Source: Rhizodiscina lignyota
Taxonomy: Eukaryota > Ascomycota > Dothideomycetes > Aulographales > Rhizodiscinaceae
Length of the DNA stretch: 64,000 bases
Assembly: GCA_010015805.1 (NCBI GenBank)
Contig: ML978130.1
Coordinates: forward strand, 682,001-746,000
Reading direction: 5' to 3'
Position 1 is the stretch's first letter; every line of letters starts with the position of its first letter. The position numbers and the translations under genes are program-made. Shown here piece after piece: positions 22,674-33,175 of this stretch. The notes under the pieces are model-generated. The model searched no databases. It worked only from the letters and a program-made list of their open reading frames with translations, and was not told the DNA's origin.

Positions 22674-23797
22674 GGGTCTAGCGTAGACTTGGTGCAGCAT
22701 TTTAGCATTGGTTGATCTGGTTACATAAGTTGTAAGCAAATTGCGGTTTCTGAACTTCAATTTCGGAGCTATGTCTGCAGTGCCACACTTAAAGAATTTG
22801 CAAGGAACCGTTCAGACATCTGCAGTTTGGAATTACCATTTACTTGCGGCATGCACAATGGCTATAGCTTTCCTTTGTGTATGCTCTGTTACTACAAAAC
22901 TAATGCGGCAGTTTTTAGGAGCAAACGACCGATTTCCCATCTAATGGAATAGAACCTCATCTCATCGGTTTTAATTGCGGGAGCACGGCAATTGCGATTT
23001 ACGATGAAGCGCGCGACCCACGATCAAAATTTAAGCCAGCATTCCACGAGCAACGCCAAGCTCCATGCTCACGGACTCTACAGCTCATGCTTGCTAAGGC
23101 CAAAGGATTTGGCAGGACCAAAGATCTCAACAGGGCGTCAATAAAGGTGCGTAAGAATACTTCCGCACAATAATTGATAGTCTGATTCTTATGGGCCCTC
23201 CCTTGGCGCAGGATTTGTATGACTTTAAACGAGCAGTCGGCATCAGGTAGCCGCACGGAGTTATAGAGAAGTTGAGTCTGGGCCTCCTGGTATGAACAGG
23301 GGCTCTATCCTGGACGTGATAACAAGTCAGTATTGCGTGATCAAGATGCTTGAAATTGTGCAAAATTGCGTGATAGAATACATGACTCTTGAGCATTCGG
23401 TAAGAACTGAAGTAGAGTTCCGAATGAATACACCTCCACAACGCCAAGTTAAGGAATAGTCCGATACAATATCGTACGTGTACCTATGTACCGAGCGCCA
23501 ACCACATTGGTCACGACAGGGAGAATGAATAAGGTAGACGGAAGGAACGATGTATCCGAATGGAGAATACTTAAGAGTCCCGAAACACAAATCCGGCGAT
23601 GCTCAGAAAAGCATCGCCGCGAAGGCGCAATTGATGTTCTAGTCCATCATCCAAGTTAACGGATCCTTCAAATGCGACACCTGCCAAAATGATTTCTACG
23701 GGCTCTGGTTGCGACTGCGATTATTTGTTCTACTCCCATAGCGGCGGGACCTGGGAAGTTTGGTTTTGTCTTCTCCGTTGAACAGATTCGCGCTGCC
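22674..23797. other. Intergenic upstream of MFS transporter
   Basis: About 1.1 kb without a gene. Minus-strand open frames of 85-106 codons at 22999-23590 have no motifs. Confidence 0.5.
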
Positions 23798-25709
23798 ATG
23801 GGTCTTTGGATCTTAGAACCCCATACCGATGAGAAGGTTCCTGGAACCGTCCACCTCAGACGAGACACAGAGGAGCAAGATCGTCTCACTAAAAATTTAA
23901 AGCATGGTACTGGACGATATGCGACGACAGTTCTCACTCCTCAGCCTTCGGAGTCTCCCAATGATCCACTCAGTCAGTCTTTGTGCACTCAGACGCGTTT
24001 TGAAATTGGACTGACCGTATTGTAGATTGGTCTACAACAACGAAATGGACTCATTCCATTTTGCTCAGCGCGGGTACGGGTTTGTACACCGGCACGACCA
24101 ACTTTGTAAATCCAGCCCAGACAGTCATTGCCAAGAACCTGCATACGAGCATTTCGGAGGTCTCACGAAGTGTGAGTTTGATCCTGCTCCTGCTCGGTGT
24201 CAGTGCTGCTGCATCAAGTGCTGCAGCCCGTATCTGGGGGAAACGGCCGAGTACGTGCAGTTGCGATCCTTGAATGTTCAAAGGATTGTTTAGGCTAACT
24301 CTCGGACATAGTCATGAACATTGGAAACGTCATTTCAGTGGTCGGATATGCTATTGTAGTTGCAAGGCCTCACAGTATTGGGGCATTGTACGCTGGCAGG
24401 GCCATCCACGGCTTCGGAATCGGTGGCATTGAGTATCTGGTCAGCTCAAGCGTTGGAGATCTTTTCTTCGTTCATCAAAGAGCGTTCCACTTGGCTCTTT
24501 GGCATTTCGCCCTCCAAGGCGGACAGTCTATCGGTCAAGTTATCGGAAGTCAGATCGTCCAGGCTCAAAGTTGGTATTGGGCTTTCCGATACGCGTAAGT
24601 ACGACATGATCTCCGCAATACAAGGGCTAACGATGGATAGCCTAATTGCTTGCGGGGTATACACTGTGGTTCTCTTCCTGTTTATCCCGGAGACCACGTA
24701 TAATCGCCCGTCTCGATTTAATACAGACATATATGAGTCCTTGGAGAAATACTCACATGGAAGTGGTGATATTGTCCCGGTGAAACCGAACAGCTCCGAC
24801 GAAATCTACACGGTCGAAAAGCAACCATCGACGACCGCCGCAGCGGACATTGAGACTTCGAATGCGGAACCCGAGAAGAAAAAGACTTACTGGCAGTCTT
24901 TGAAGTTATACAACGGCCGATTCAGTGACGAAAAGCTCCTCGACTCTCTCCTTTCGCCGCTTGCTGCTTACCTCCTGCCCGCCGTTGCATGGACCGCCTA
25001 TGCGTTCGGCTGCTCAGTGGCGTTTTCTGCGTCATTCTCTGTATCCCTCTCGCAGATCTTCTCTAAAGCACCTTACCATTTCAACACGAAGCAGGTCGGC
25101 CTTACTGTGATCGGCTCATTTATTGGTTCTTTCCTTGGAAATACTCTCCCAGGACCTACGTCTGACTGGCTTGTGAGGTATCTCAGTAAGAAGAATAACG
25201 GAGTGTATGAACCGGAGTTTCGAAATCTGCTCTGCGTTCCTTCATTCTTTCTTGGATTGATGGGTTTCTGGGGTTTCGGTCTATCGCTTCATGCTAAGAC
25301 TCACTGGATCGGACCGGTGTTCTTTTATGGCCTCTCAACGTTTGCAGGATCGATCCTTTCCCTTGTCTCTAACGCCTACCTGCTTGATTGCCATAGAGCA
25401 CATTCTCAAGACGGTTACGCAGCAGTCACGTTAGGCAGAGCTGTCCTATCGTAAGTCATCCCACGTTGAAAAGCTTGAAATTGGAGAGGAATTAACTTCT
25501 GAAATAGTTTCATATTTTCTTTCATCATTAATGATTGGATTGACAAAGATGGTATCCGAACGGTGTATTTCATCATCGGATCTTTGCACGGATTGGCTTG
25601 TATCCTCGGCATAGTACTTTATGTATATGGAAAGAGGATCCGTCTCGCGGTCTCGAAGAGTAAATTCTATCAAAGAGTTTTGCCAAAACCCCGATTCGTT
25701 GCGGGTTGA
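23798..25709 (+). CDS. MFS transporter, DHA1-type
   Basis: Five exons, 23798-23972, 24026-24250, 24312-24594, 24641-25450 and 25508-25709, give 564 residues in phase. The N-terminus MGLWILEPHTDEKVPGTVHL and the LTPQPSESPNDPLNW junction across intron 1 are hallmarks of a large fungal drug:H+ antiporter-like group. Helices follow at SVSLILLLLGVSAAASSAAA, NVISVVGYAIVVA, GRAIHGFGIGGIEYL (motif C-like region), GLTVIGSFIGSFLGN and YFIIGSLHGLACILGI. A cytoplasmic loop of about 90 residues, rich in Ser, Glu and Lys, divides the two six-helix halves. Plasma-membrane export of a small metabolite is the likely role. It lies just downstream of the two monooxygenases on the same strand as one of them. The final exon is short and in this class carries the last helix and cytosolic tail. 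Confidence 0.87.
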
Positions 25710-26194
25710 GATATTATTAATGTAGATAGAGTATCATAGTTATGGCATAACATACAGAAGCCGCTCCCGAAGCTCGACGGCGCCACAAGTTCTTTATTTA
25801 TTTAGTCTTTATATTTTCGAATAACGAATGAAGGTGGAGGGGCTATAAGTCTTCACCCAGTAATTCTCCGAGCTGTAGCAAAGCAGGTTAGGTAAGGATG
25901 TCTCTAGCGTATTCTAATTCCAGAAAATCAACACACTTCAAAAGCTTCAAGTCTCTAGCTTCTTGCTCAATAAACTCCACTTTCGGTGTATTCAGGTTCT
26001 CCAACACGAAATTCCAGCCGGGAAAGTTCAAATATACCCAAGACGATGTATTGAAACCCAAAAATCGCTATGGCACAATACAAGATATAAACGGCTAAAA
26101 ACAACACCTGATATCGTCCGATTTAAACATATCCTTCCCTCACCACCAGATGAGTCCTGCTCTTCTTCGTGCCTTCAAATGTAGATAATTATGT
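25710..26194. other. AT-rich intergenic between convergent genes
   Basis: AT-rich, no coding signal; presumed 3' UTRs. Confidence 0.5.
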
Positions 26195-27058
26195 TTAGGA
26201 GTTATCCGACTCCGTCTCGGCTTCTTCATCGACTCGAAGATCGGCAATTGTATTGGCACCAAGAATGATTTCATTCCTGTGTTCCTCTGCCAGCTCTTTG
26301 ATGTTCCGCAATTCACTCACACCGCGCCAATAGGTGTCCAAATTATCGTCCAAGTCGAAGCCCATTACTTTTGATGTACAGTATTTTGGTCTTTCCCCAA
26401 TTCTTTCCGGTCGCTCTAGATGCGTTGCATATAGCTGCAAATATGCAGTGCCTTGACCGCCGTGATATGTGAAACCGAAGGTATGGGCTTTCCTGTCGTA
26501 AACCGGTTCCATTTCCCCATAGGATTGCAATTTATGCATTGCACGGGCACCATAGTCGAGGTCCCGCTTAATCTGCAGCATGAGGACTCGTGCACTGCCA
26601 TCAGGGCCCTTGACTTCGCCGAAAAAGTTCGGGGCTGCGGGCCTGCTAGTATCGGTGCAAGGGACAATGTATTTGTTTAAGTCCCTTCGTATTCTGGTAT
26701 GGATCTTTTCCGGAACTGTTCCGTTGTAGTAGTCTGGTTTCGCGGTGGTTACGTCTGGAATAATCGGTTCCATATCGTTGAAGACATGGTTCTGACCAGA
26801 TGGCATGTACTCTCGGCCTAGAATTATCGGAATAACGTCGCTCTTGACTTGTTCCTCGTTTGAAGCATAGACATTTCTCCGCTTGAATTCCGAGAACTCC
26901 AAGTGAATGGATAGTGAAGGCAACTGGGGCTCGCGAAGGTTCGAAGGCCTCTCTTGTGCTATCTCCGTGTCAGTTGGTGCACTTTCGGACGCCCAGGAAG
27001 TCCCTCCGGTATGTTGAGACTTGGTCGATCGGCGGGTTGATCGGGCATTGAAGCTCAT
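26195..27058 (-). CDS. Hypothetical protein with PD-(D/E)XK-nuclease-like core
   Basis: A single exon of 287 residues, with no signal peptide or membrane helix. The first 45 residues are Ser/Thr/Arg-rich and disordered (STRRSTKSQHTGGTSW). The core carries IIPDVTTAKPDYYNG and then RPAAPNFFGEVKGPDGSARVLMLQ. The pattern of an upstream acidic residue, then E-V-K-G at a strand end, followed by a helix with QIKRDLDYGARAMHKLQ, is what restriction-endonuclease-fold proteins show (D...E-x-K, then a helix with Gln). Many ascomycete proteins of this type exist in accessory regions, without an assigned function. It has an acidic C-terminus (EEAETESDNS). Nuclease activity is inference from motif layout only. 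It neighbours a truncated esterase gene, in an AT-richer part of the window. Confidence 0.65.
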   Translation of the reverse strand: MSFNARSTRRSTKSQHTGGTSWASESAPTDTEIAQERPSNLREPQLPSLSIHLEFSEFKRRNVYASNEEQVKSDVIPIILGREYMPSGQNHVFNDMEPIIPDVTTAKPDYYNGTVPEKIHTRIRRDLNKYIVPCTDTSRPAAPNFFGEVKGPDGSARVLMLQIKRDLDYGARAMHKLQSYGEMEPVYDRKAHTFGFTYHGGQGTAYLQLYATHLERPERIGERPKYCTSKVMGFDLDDNLDTYWRGVSELRNIKELAEEHRNEIILGANTIADLRVDEEAETESDNS

Positions 27059-27572
27059 TCTCGTTTGGACTATCTCGATACTTCGGATATATCAGCGTAA
27101 CGTCTTCAAGCCACCCGAAGCATCTACCCCTTTGCTGCCCTGAAAGCCTCGACCAATGCTACAGAGTAGCGATTGATTAATCTTAGAAGATAAAGATAAC
27201 TAGCACCGCTATGAAGTTTACTTACGTATTAATGGTGATAACAATTGTCAATCAAGACTGAAGAGAGCTCATTGAGGAAGGAAGCTCATTGGCAATTGCA
27301 GAAGGTGTGGAATAAATATGCAGTGGTAGAGGTCGCTAAAGCCGACAGCAATCGGCTGCTGTCGCTGTTGCCTTGAGCGTCGAACGGGGCAACCGTTTCA
27401 CTATTCGGTTGTACAATACGTATCATTCGCTGTAATCGAATCTTTGCTCCAACGTTACACTACATGTAGAGTATCCTTGATTACGGAGTAGATTTAAGCC
27501 ACAGTGTTTCTACTAGCAAAGGTCTTATGTTGATAATTGATCAAGGAGCTTCAGAGCTCACACACCTACAGC
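27059..27572. other. AT-rich intergenic
   Basis: No gene. It contains no recognisable continuation of the truncated esterase frame that ends at 27573. Confidence 0.5.
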
Positions 27573-28037
27573 TCAGGATGGATTAGTCAGAGCGCAGGTT
27601 AAATGACTGTTCGTCTCAGCAGGCGCCGGGTGGTGCGGGTACTCCGGCGGGAGACGGTACTTGACAGCCACACACACGATCTTGAACAGTGTGACCCAAT
27701 AGAGGATCTCCATGATACCGAGGAACCTCGTGCCGGATATCATGCCGCCGCCATGAGTATAGTATATCGCCGAATGGAGTCCTCCATCTGCTGAGTCGCT
27801 CAACGCGGTCACGGGGCGGAATACCGACATCTTCAACTCGTCTCCATCTGGGCCTTCGATGATCCTCTCGTCATGCTCGATCCCCGGTCGTCCATGTAGG
27901 ACATCTTCGAGAGACCGACTGGCGAATTTCCGCACTCGCGGGATGTCTACGAGCGTAAGGGTCGGCGTGAAGGGTAATTTAGACAGGATAGCGGATAGTT
28001 CTGGATCTATGGGTAGGCGGGCGAGGGGAGATGGCAT
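27573..28037 (-). pseudogene. Truncated alpha/beta hydrolase-3 (HSL-type esterase) gene
   Basis: An ATG-initiated frame of 154 codons encodes the N-terminal half of an HSL-family esterase: IIEGPDGDELKMSVFRP, AIYYTHGGGMISGTRF with the HGGG oxyanion motif, and VAVKYRLPPEYPHHPAPAE, the usual YRLAPE-x-P-x-PA segment. In complete members of about 330 residues, this is followed by a GDSAGG nucleophile elbow and the Asp and His. Here homology stops at PAPAE, the frame ends 13 codons later, and I find no downstream exon with GxSxG in the next 500 bases. The catalytic Ser is therefore absent and no activity is expected. It reads as a gene cut off by a rearrangement that left the 5' half intact, which suggests a fairly recent event. 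Confidence 0.7.
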
Positions 28038-28892
28038 AGCCTGTTAGTAGCGTTGATGCTAGCTAGACACCACAAGATTTTTTTTAATTAGAGAATAAAG
28101 TGATAAATGGACAGGCAAACAGACATAGAGAGCGAGGTTTAAGGCGAAGGAAATGGAAGTTTCGCACAAGAAGTATATGATAGAAAATTCTCGCCTTTTG
28201 AAGGGGTTTACGGTGGCCTTCCGTAGCGTAAGATGATGGTTCATAGGCTGCTACTGTTGAGAAATGATGGTTTATTCTAGATAGGGTTGGAGAGGATTTC
28301 GTGTTCGTGTTCGCGTTAGGGTCCAAGCGGAGTGGAGATATAGTGAAACTAAGGAGTCGCTAGGTAGCCTATTCTATCGGAGTCGGTTAGGAGATCGCCT
28401 TGTCACGTGTAATGTACTACTAAAGATATTCGAGGGTTATCCAATACGGAGGAGCTTTGGTGAGGTGAGAAGCTCGCTAGCTGTAGAGTCACGCGACAAT
28501 AACTATATCACACTGAATCATATGACTTGAACATATCTAAAAAAAATTCGTTGTCCATTATAATTTACGCTAAGAAATAAAATATGAGCGGAATGGAAAG
28601 AGAGGCTTTCAGTCATGGAGGAGTGGATTTCTCTTTTATACTGGTTTGTGTAAATAATCGAGATGGTTCAACAAGCCCATTAGCGCGCGCTGCAAAAGGA
28701 ATGAATGAAAACGTGACAAAGTAATCGGAGCATCACAAACTCCTAGTTCCCGGAAAGTAAAACCATCATTCTCCGATATCGTTTATCGAGCACGTATCTC
28801 AGGACGCCATCAATACCTGCAGTGGTGTGCTGCTCTTACAGATACCAATCATATCCTCCTTGTATTCAGAGCTTCGAGTACTGAGCGCCGCA
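28038..28892. other. Intergenic, AT-rich
   Basis: About 0.85 kb with no coding signal. Homopolymer and A/T-rich patches occur near 28080 and 28540. It includes the 3' UTR of the zinc-finger gene. Confidence 0.5.
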
Positions 28893-30336
28893 CTAGTTGT
28901 AGTACGAACTTGTCCAAACGGCTTTGTCGGACTCCGGAACAAGATCCTTAAAGACCGGATGGGTTTTGAATTTCGGCCAGCGTCTTGCAATAGTATCACG
29001 AGCCTCGGCGAGACCGGCACAGTTCTGTAAGAGCTCGAGGTGGTGTCGTAGAGGCTGTGCGGAGGAAGCAGTAAATGACTGGCCGCAGCTTGGACATGTA
29101 ATAACCATGTCATTCCGGTTGTTGAACATAAACTATGGCAACTATGGCGTTTGATTCCCTCCCCATAAAATTATGGGCAGTACAGCGCTTTCCCATTCGC
29201 GAAAGTGGCGCACGTCGGCTAGAACGTGGTAGTTTTCAACATGCTGAACAAAGGAGCCAGTCGATGTACATCTTTGTCCACAAATGGGACAACAGAGGGC
29301 AGCATCGCTCGCCGCGTAATAGAACTTGGCGAGAAGTGCGCTTTGGGCTAGTCGATCCTCACATGGATGATCCCTCATCAGGTGCTGAGCAGTCAGATCG
29401 ACACTAGAAGAGATTTGCCCAGATCTAGTTCGGCCTCTACCACTGAAGGAACGATTGCATCCCTCCATTGGGCATCTCTCGATATCGACATTAATGAGGG
29501 CATGCATGAGAGGTGACCAGCTTCGGTGCATCCTAAGATGAACGCACAGCGACTGAAGTGTCATACCTGAGTATGTACAGTCAGCCATCACGCAGTCGAA
29601 TGTGGATTCATTTCCATGAGCGTCCCGGATGTGATCTCGCAATTTATCGCCCCGTGGGAAGGCCTTTTCAGCCTTTCGCTCACATCCGGACGCCGGGCAT
29701 GAGTAGTGGCGGTCTGATGAGTGATTATCCATGTGGCGCTGAAGTTCGTACAGTCGCTTAAAGGTTCCAGTGTACTTGCAGCCTTGCACCTCGCATTTCA
29801 GAGACCTGCTACGGTCCCCCTTCGGTCTATATATCGTCAACTGAGTCCTTAAAGTAATATGGAAATCCAGACCTTTGAGGCTTTGAGATTCTCTTGTCTT
29901 CGATGACCCTACTGCCACTCTCAAACCGGAAAAGGTCATGCTCAACATCTACATGTTCTCCAAGTATTTCGTGAGAAAAATTATTCGATACCGTAATAAG
30001 GCTCGCTGAATTGGCATCGAAAGTGGAGCCGATCTCTGAACTGCAAGAGTTCTGTGTAGTAGCATCAAATAAGTGATCTCCAAACAGCATCGACAAATCA
30101 GTCATGGAATCCTGCGTGGTCGTATGTCCGAAATCCGGAGAACCTTGAGAACGCTCCGTTGGCCTTCATTTCGCCCCTCGTTAGCCCTTGTCTTTTTTTT
30201 TTTAAACTCACCCGGAAGCGGCGTAGTCTACGCCGCCCTCTTCGGAGAGGAAGTTGAGCCAGTCAAACTCTTCACCGGTTGGCATTAGGATGGGCTCCTG
30301 CAGGAATCCTTGCTCGTTGGTGAAGTTGGCGTCCAT
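28893..30336 (-). CDS. C2H2 zinc-finger protein, putative transcription factor
   Basis: Preferred minus-strand exons: 30212-30336, 29953-30163, 29184-29840 and 28893-29132, giving 410 residues. The first exon begins MDANFTNEQGFLQEP and is rich in acidic and hydrophobic residues (GEEFDWLNFLSEE), resembling an activation segment. Its 48-nt intron has a GGGCTAACG branch site. The third exon carries a run of zinc fingers: CEVQGCKYTGTF...HMDNH, CPASGCERKA...HIRDAH, CVMADCTYSG...HLRMH, CPMEGCNRSFSG...HLMRDH and CPICGQRC...HVENYH. The last exon adds CPSCGQSF with a degenerate partner half. About six fingers with long linkers suggest DNA or RNA binding in the nucleus. Intron 2 (29841-29952, donor GTAGAT) is the least certain boundary: phase fits, the signals are weak. 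It is not a named regulator that I recognise. Confidence 0.75.
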
Positions 30337-31088
30337 GGTTGGTTGATGAAGCTGCAGGAAGCTGCAAGGCTGAGACCGAAGGGCAAATGCGAGGCTGACC
30401 GCAAGAACTGAGACAAAGGCCGCTTGACTGGAGAAGCCAATGATACGCGGCAGGGTGGACGAAGGAGTGCAAAAATCTGGTGAGGAGAAGCAGGTCTATA
30501 AGTATCTCAGCATAGAAGCGTGACGAGGCATCCCCACGGGGCGACCTGAAGCTGAACCCCTGTCACTTGTGCTACCACACAGATGTCAATGGGGGCATAC
30601 CCCGTACACCTCCAATGCATCTTGCTAACTGCCACATGCGCCATTTGATCCAGAGGTGCTGTAAGAGTGGAGAATACGTGGACGAGCGAGTTAGCGAAGC
30701 CGCCTCCTGAAGACTTCAATGCACACTGCATGAAAGATGTCATCTGTGCATACATCGTCGTAAGCATGAATCTCGCACAAACTTATGAATATGAGAAAGT
30801 TTAGATACTTGAATCACCATACGAGTGGAAATAGCCGCAGTCAAGCGATTGTCTACCGTACAAGCAAGAAAGGTGGTAGGAGAGGAGGACGCAAGTTACC
30901 CCATGGGGAAGGGTTTGTAATTGGCGTGCTTATGTAACCACGTTTCGCGCTCTTCTCCATCTTCGACAATGTCGGCGATACCGAGAATTACCGGCGAGCA
31001 AAGAAAGATGAGACGCAACGAGCCTTCAAATGCACTCGGGCTGCCCATCTCATGGGATTTTCTGAATAGCAGATCAAGGAGCGCGAAG
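30337..31088. other. Intergenic between divergent genes
   Basis: About 0.75 kb. A minus-strand open frame of 86 codons (30507-30767) starts with ATG but lacks motifs and is not called. The open frame continuing upstream of 31089 on the plus strand lacks a family match and is treated as leader. Confidence 0.5.
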
Positions 31089-32255
31089 ATGATTCCTAAA
31101 GTGACCTCTCAGTGGATTCTCGAGAGCGCAATCGGCTCGAAGGGGTTGAAACTCGTGCATAATGTCTCGATTCCACAGCTCGCGGAACACGACGTGTTGA
31201 TGAAGGTGCATGCTGTTGCATTGAATTCGAGGGACAATCAGATTGCCAATGTGAGTCGTGTAAATTTTAGTTCACTGAAATCATCTCGCATTTCGCTCAA
31301 CCTCTGCTGAGCATATTTGATATTGGAAGGTTCGAGATGCTGACTATTCACGTAGGGCAAATACATGTTCAAGTCAAAAGGCGCAGTCATACCATGCTCA
31401 GACTGTGCTGGCGAGATCAAAGCAGTCGGATCGAAAGTATCACGCTTTCAACCCGGCTCCAGGGCTGCCTCCACGTTCCATCCCCGCTGGCATTACGGTC
31501 GCCTATCCTCTCGCGATCAGCTCTCGCAGCTCGGTGTGCTTGAAGATGGTGTACTGAAGCAGTACGCAGTTTTCCATGAGGATTCCCTCGTCGCATTACC
31601 TGGGAATGTCAACTTTCTGGAGGGTTGCACGCTCCCTGGAGCTGCAGTGACGGCATGGAGTGCGCTGTTTGGAAGCAACAGGCCATGCAAACCAGGCGAC
31701 ATTGTGCTGATACAGGGAAGTGGGGGCGTCAGCTTGTTCGCTTGTCAGTTTGCTCATGCTGCTGGAGCTACTGTTATTGCTACGACTGGGGCATTGGGCG
31801 GTGAAAGGGAGCAACGTCTTAGAGCATTGGGAGCAAAGGAGGTGGTTAGCTATCGGGACCCGAAATGGGGTAGCAAGGTCAAGAATCTGACACCTAGTGG
31901 TCGAGGTGTAGACTTCATCATCGAGACATCTGGTGCCGGAGACCAGGATGCGAGATGTCTTGCGGTCGGTGGCCAGATCGCTGCGATTGGTGGAAATGGT
32001 GCAAGTGGCGGGAATGTCTTCGATATGCGGGCTATTGTTGGCGAGGTGAGGAAGATCACAGTGGGGAATAGGGAGCAGTTTGAGGAGATGAACAGGGCGA
32101 TAGAGGGATGCAAGATACGTCCGGTGGTGGATGAGAAGACGTTTGGATGGACGGAGGCGAGAGCGGCATTTGATTATGCGGAGAGTGGCAAGATGTGGGG
32201 AAAGGTTGTTATTCGCGTCGCAGATGGAAATGATGCGATTCAGGGAAAACTGTGA
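31089..32255 (+). CDS. MDR-superfamily alcohol dehydrogenase/quinone reductase-like
   Basis: Exons 31089-31250 and 31356-32255 give 353 residues; the 105-nt intron is in phase 0. The N-terminal GroES-like domain has HDVLMKVHAVALNSRDNQIA and GAVIPCSDCAGEIKAVGSKV. GCTLPGAAVTAWSALFG and PGDIVLIQGSGGVSLFACQF give the hinge and the GxGGxx nucleotide-binding turn, followed by IIETSGAG and GGQIAAIGGNG. The structural-zinc Cys4 lobe of classical ADHs is missing, so the enzyme sits with the zinc-poor NADPH:quinone or enoyl reductase-like fungal MDRs. It catalyses a hydride transfer between NAD(P)H and an unknown carbonyl or alkene in the cytosol. Start: this ATG places the first strand (TSQWILES) at the usual position; an earlier in-frame ATG at 30969 would add 40 residues without homology features. 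Confidence 0.85.
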
Positions 32256-33175
32256 AGTAGAATAGGAACGCAAACAGGAATTGAAGAGGAATACGGAGCA
32301 AAGTGCAAATGCTGTAGAGGTGTTCGCATCAAATTCCCATCCATGTCGGTCCGGTATGGATTGGCCAGTGAGGCGAAGTGCGGTTTCATGCAGCAGGATG
32401 CTCGAGTCTCCGCAAGTCGACGCCTGGATAGAGAGAAACGTGGTCAGATGGACGGGGCGGATCTCGAGATCTGCAGATGCGCACAAGCAGGAGTGAGGAT
32501 GCCGGTGAATACGAGGAGGGTGAAGGGGAGCAGAATTTGATGTTGAAAGGCAAAACATTCTGACTCGAGCGGTGGCCGTTGAGCTGGTCGCTGCTCTTTG
32601 TTGGCCCGGCGCCGCAGGGATGTGTGCCGGAATGCTCATTTGCCTGCGGCGAGCACTTTCGACGCTCTGAGGTGCCTGCGAAGGCGTATAAAAATCCAGA
32701 GCCGGAAAGGGTCGGGAGATGTGCGCGAAGAGGGCAATTGGGTATTTAGATATGGGCGCGAGTGCAGCGGGAGAGGGAAGATCGGACTTGAAAGAGCAGC
32801 TTCACTGGCACCCTGGCTCCCTTTGACATCACCGCGCCGCCATCACAAGCTCAAGGAACACTCTCCAACCACCCGCAACAACTCCCACGCTGCCCCACCA
32901 CTTCCCGTCAGCTGCCATTGCTAGAGCTCTCCAAGCTCTTTTCTTCCTCTTCGCTTCCAATTCCCAACTTCACCCTCAAGGCGTGCGTGGAGCCTTCGCG
33001 AACCGCTAAGACCGATATCGCCTCGACGGGCCGCGATCGACGCCATCAACATCCGTGCGGGGACGAAGCTCGCCTCAAACTGAGCACTGGGCAAATCTCC
33101 GAGCGCCAAACTTCAGACGAGCTTCTCTATTCCTATCTCCACACCTAACCCACCTCAATCTTCACACAACTCACA
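32256..33175. other. Intergenic upstream of glycogen synthase
   Basis: About 0.9 kb. C/T-rich tracts at 32880-33170 look like a long 5' leader of the glycogen synthase gene. No coding signal on either strand that survives scrutiny. Confidence 0.5.

Noticed and set aside
31596-32639. Minus-strand open frame of 347 codons opposite the MDR oxidoreductase
   Set aside because: It is the antisense shadow of a long, well-supported exon; its composition (Ser, His, Arg, Cys, Pro mix) is typical of reverse-frame reading and it has no motif.
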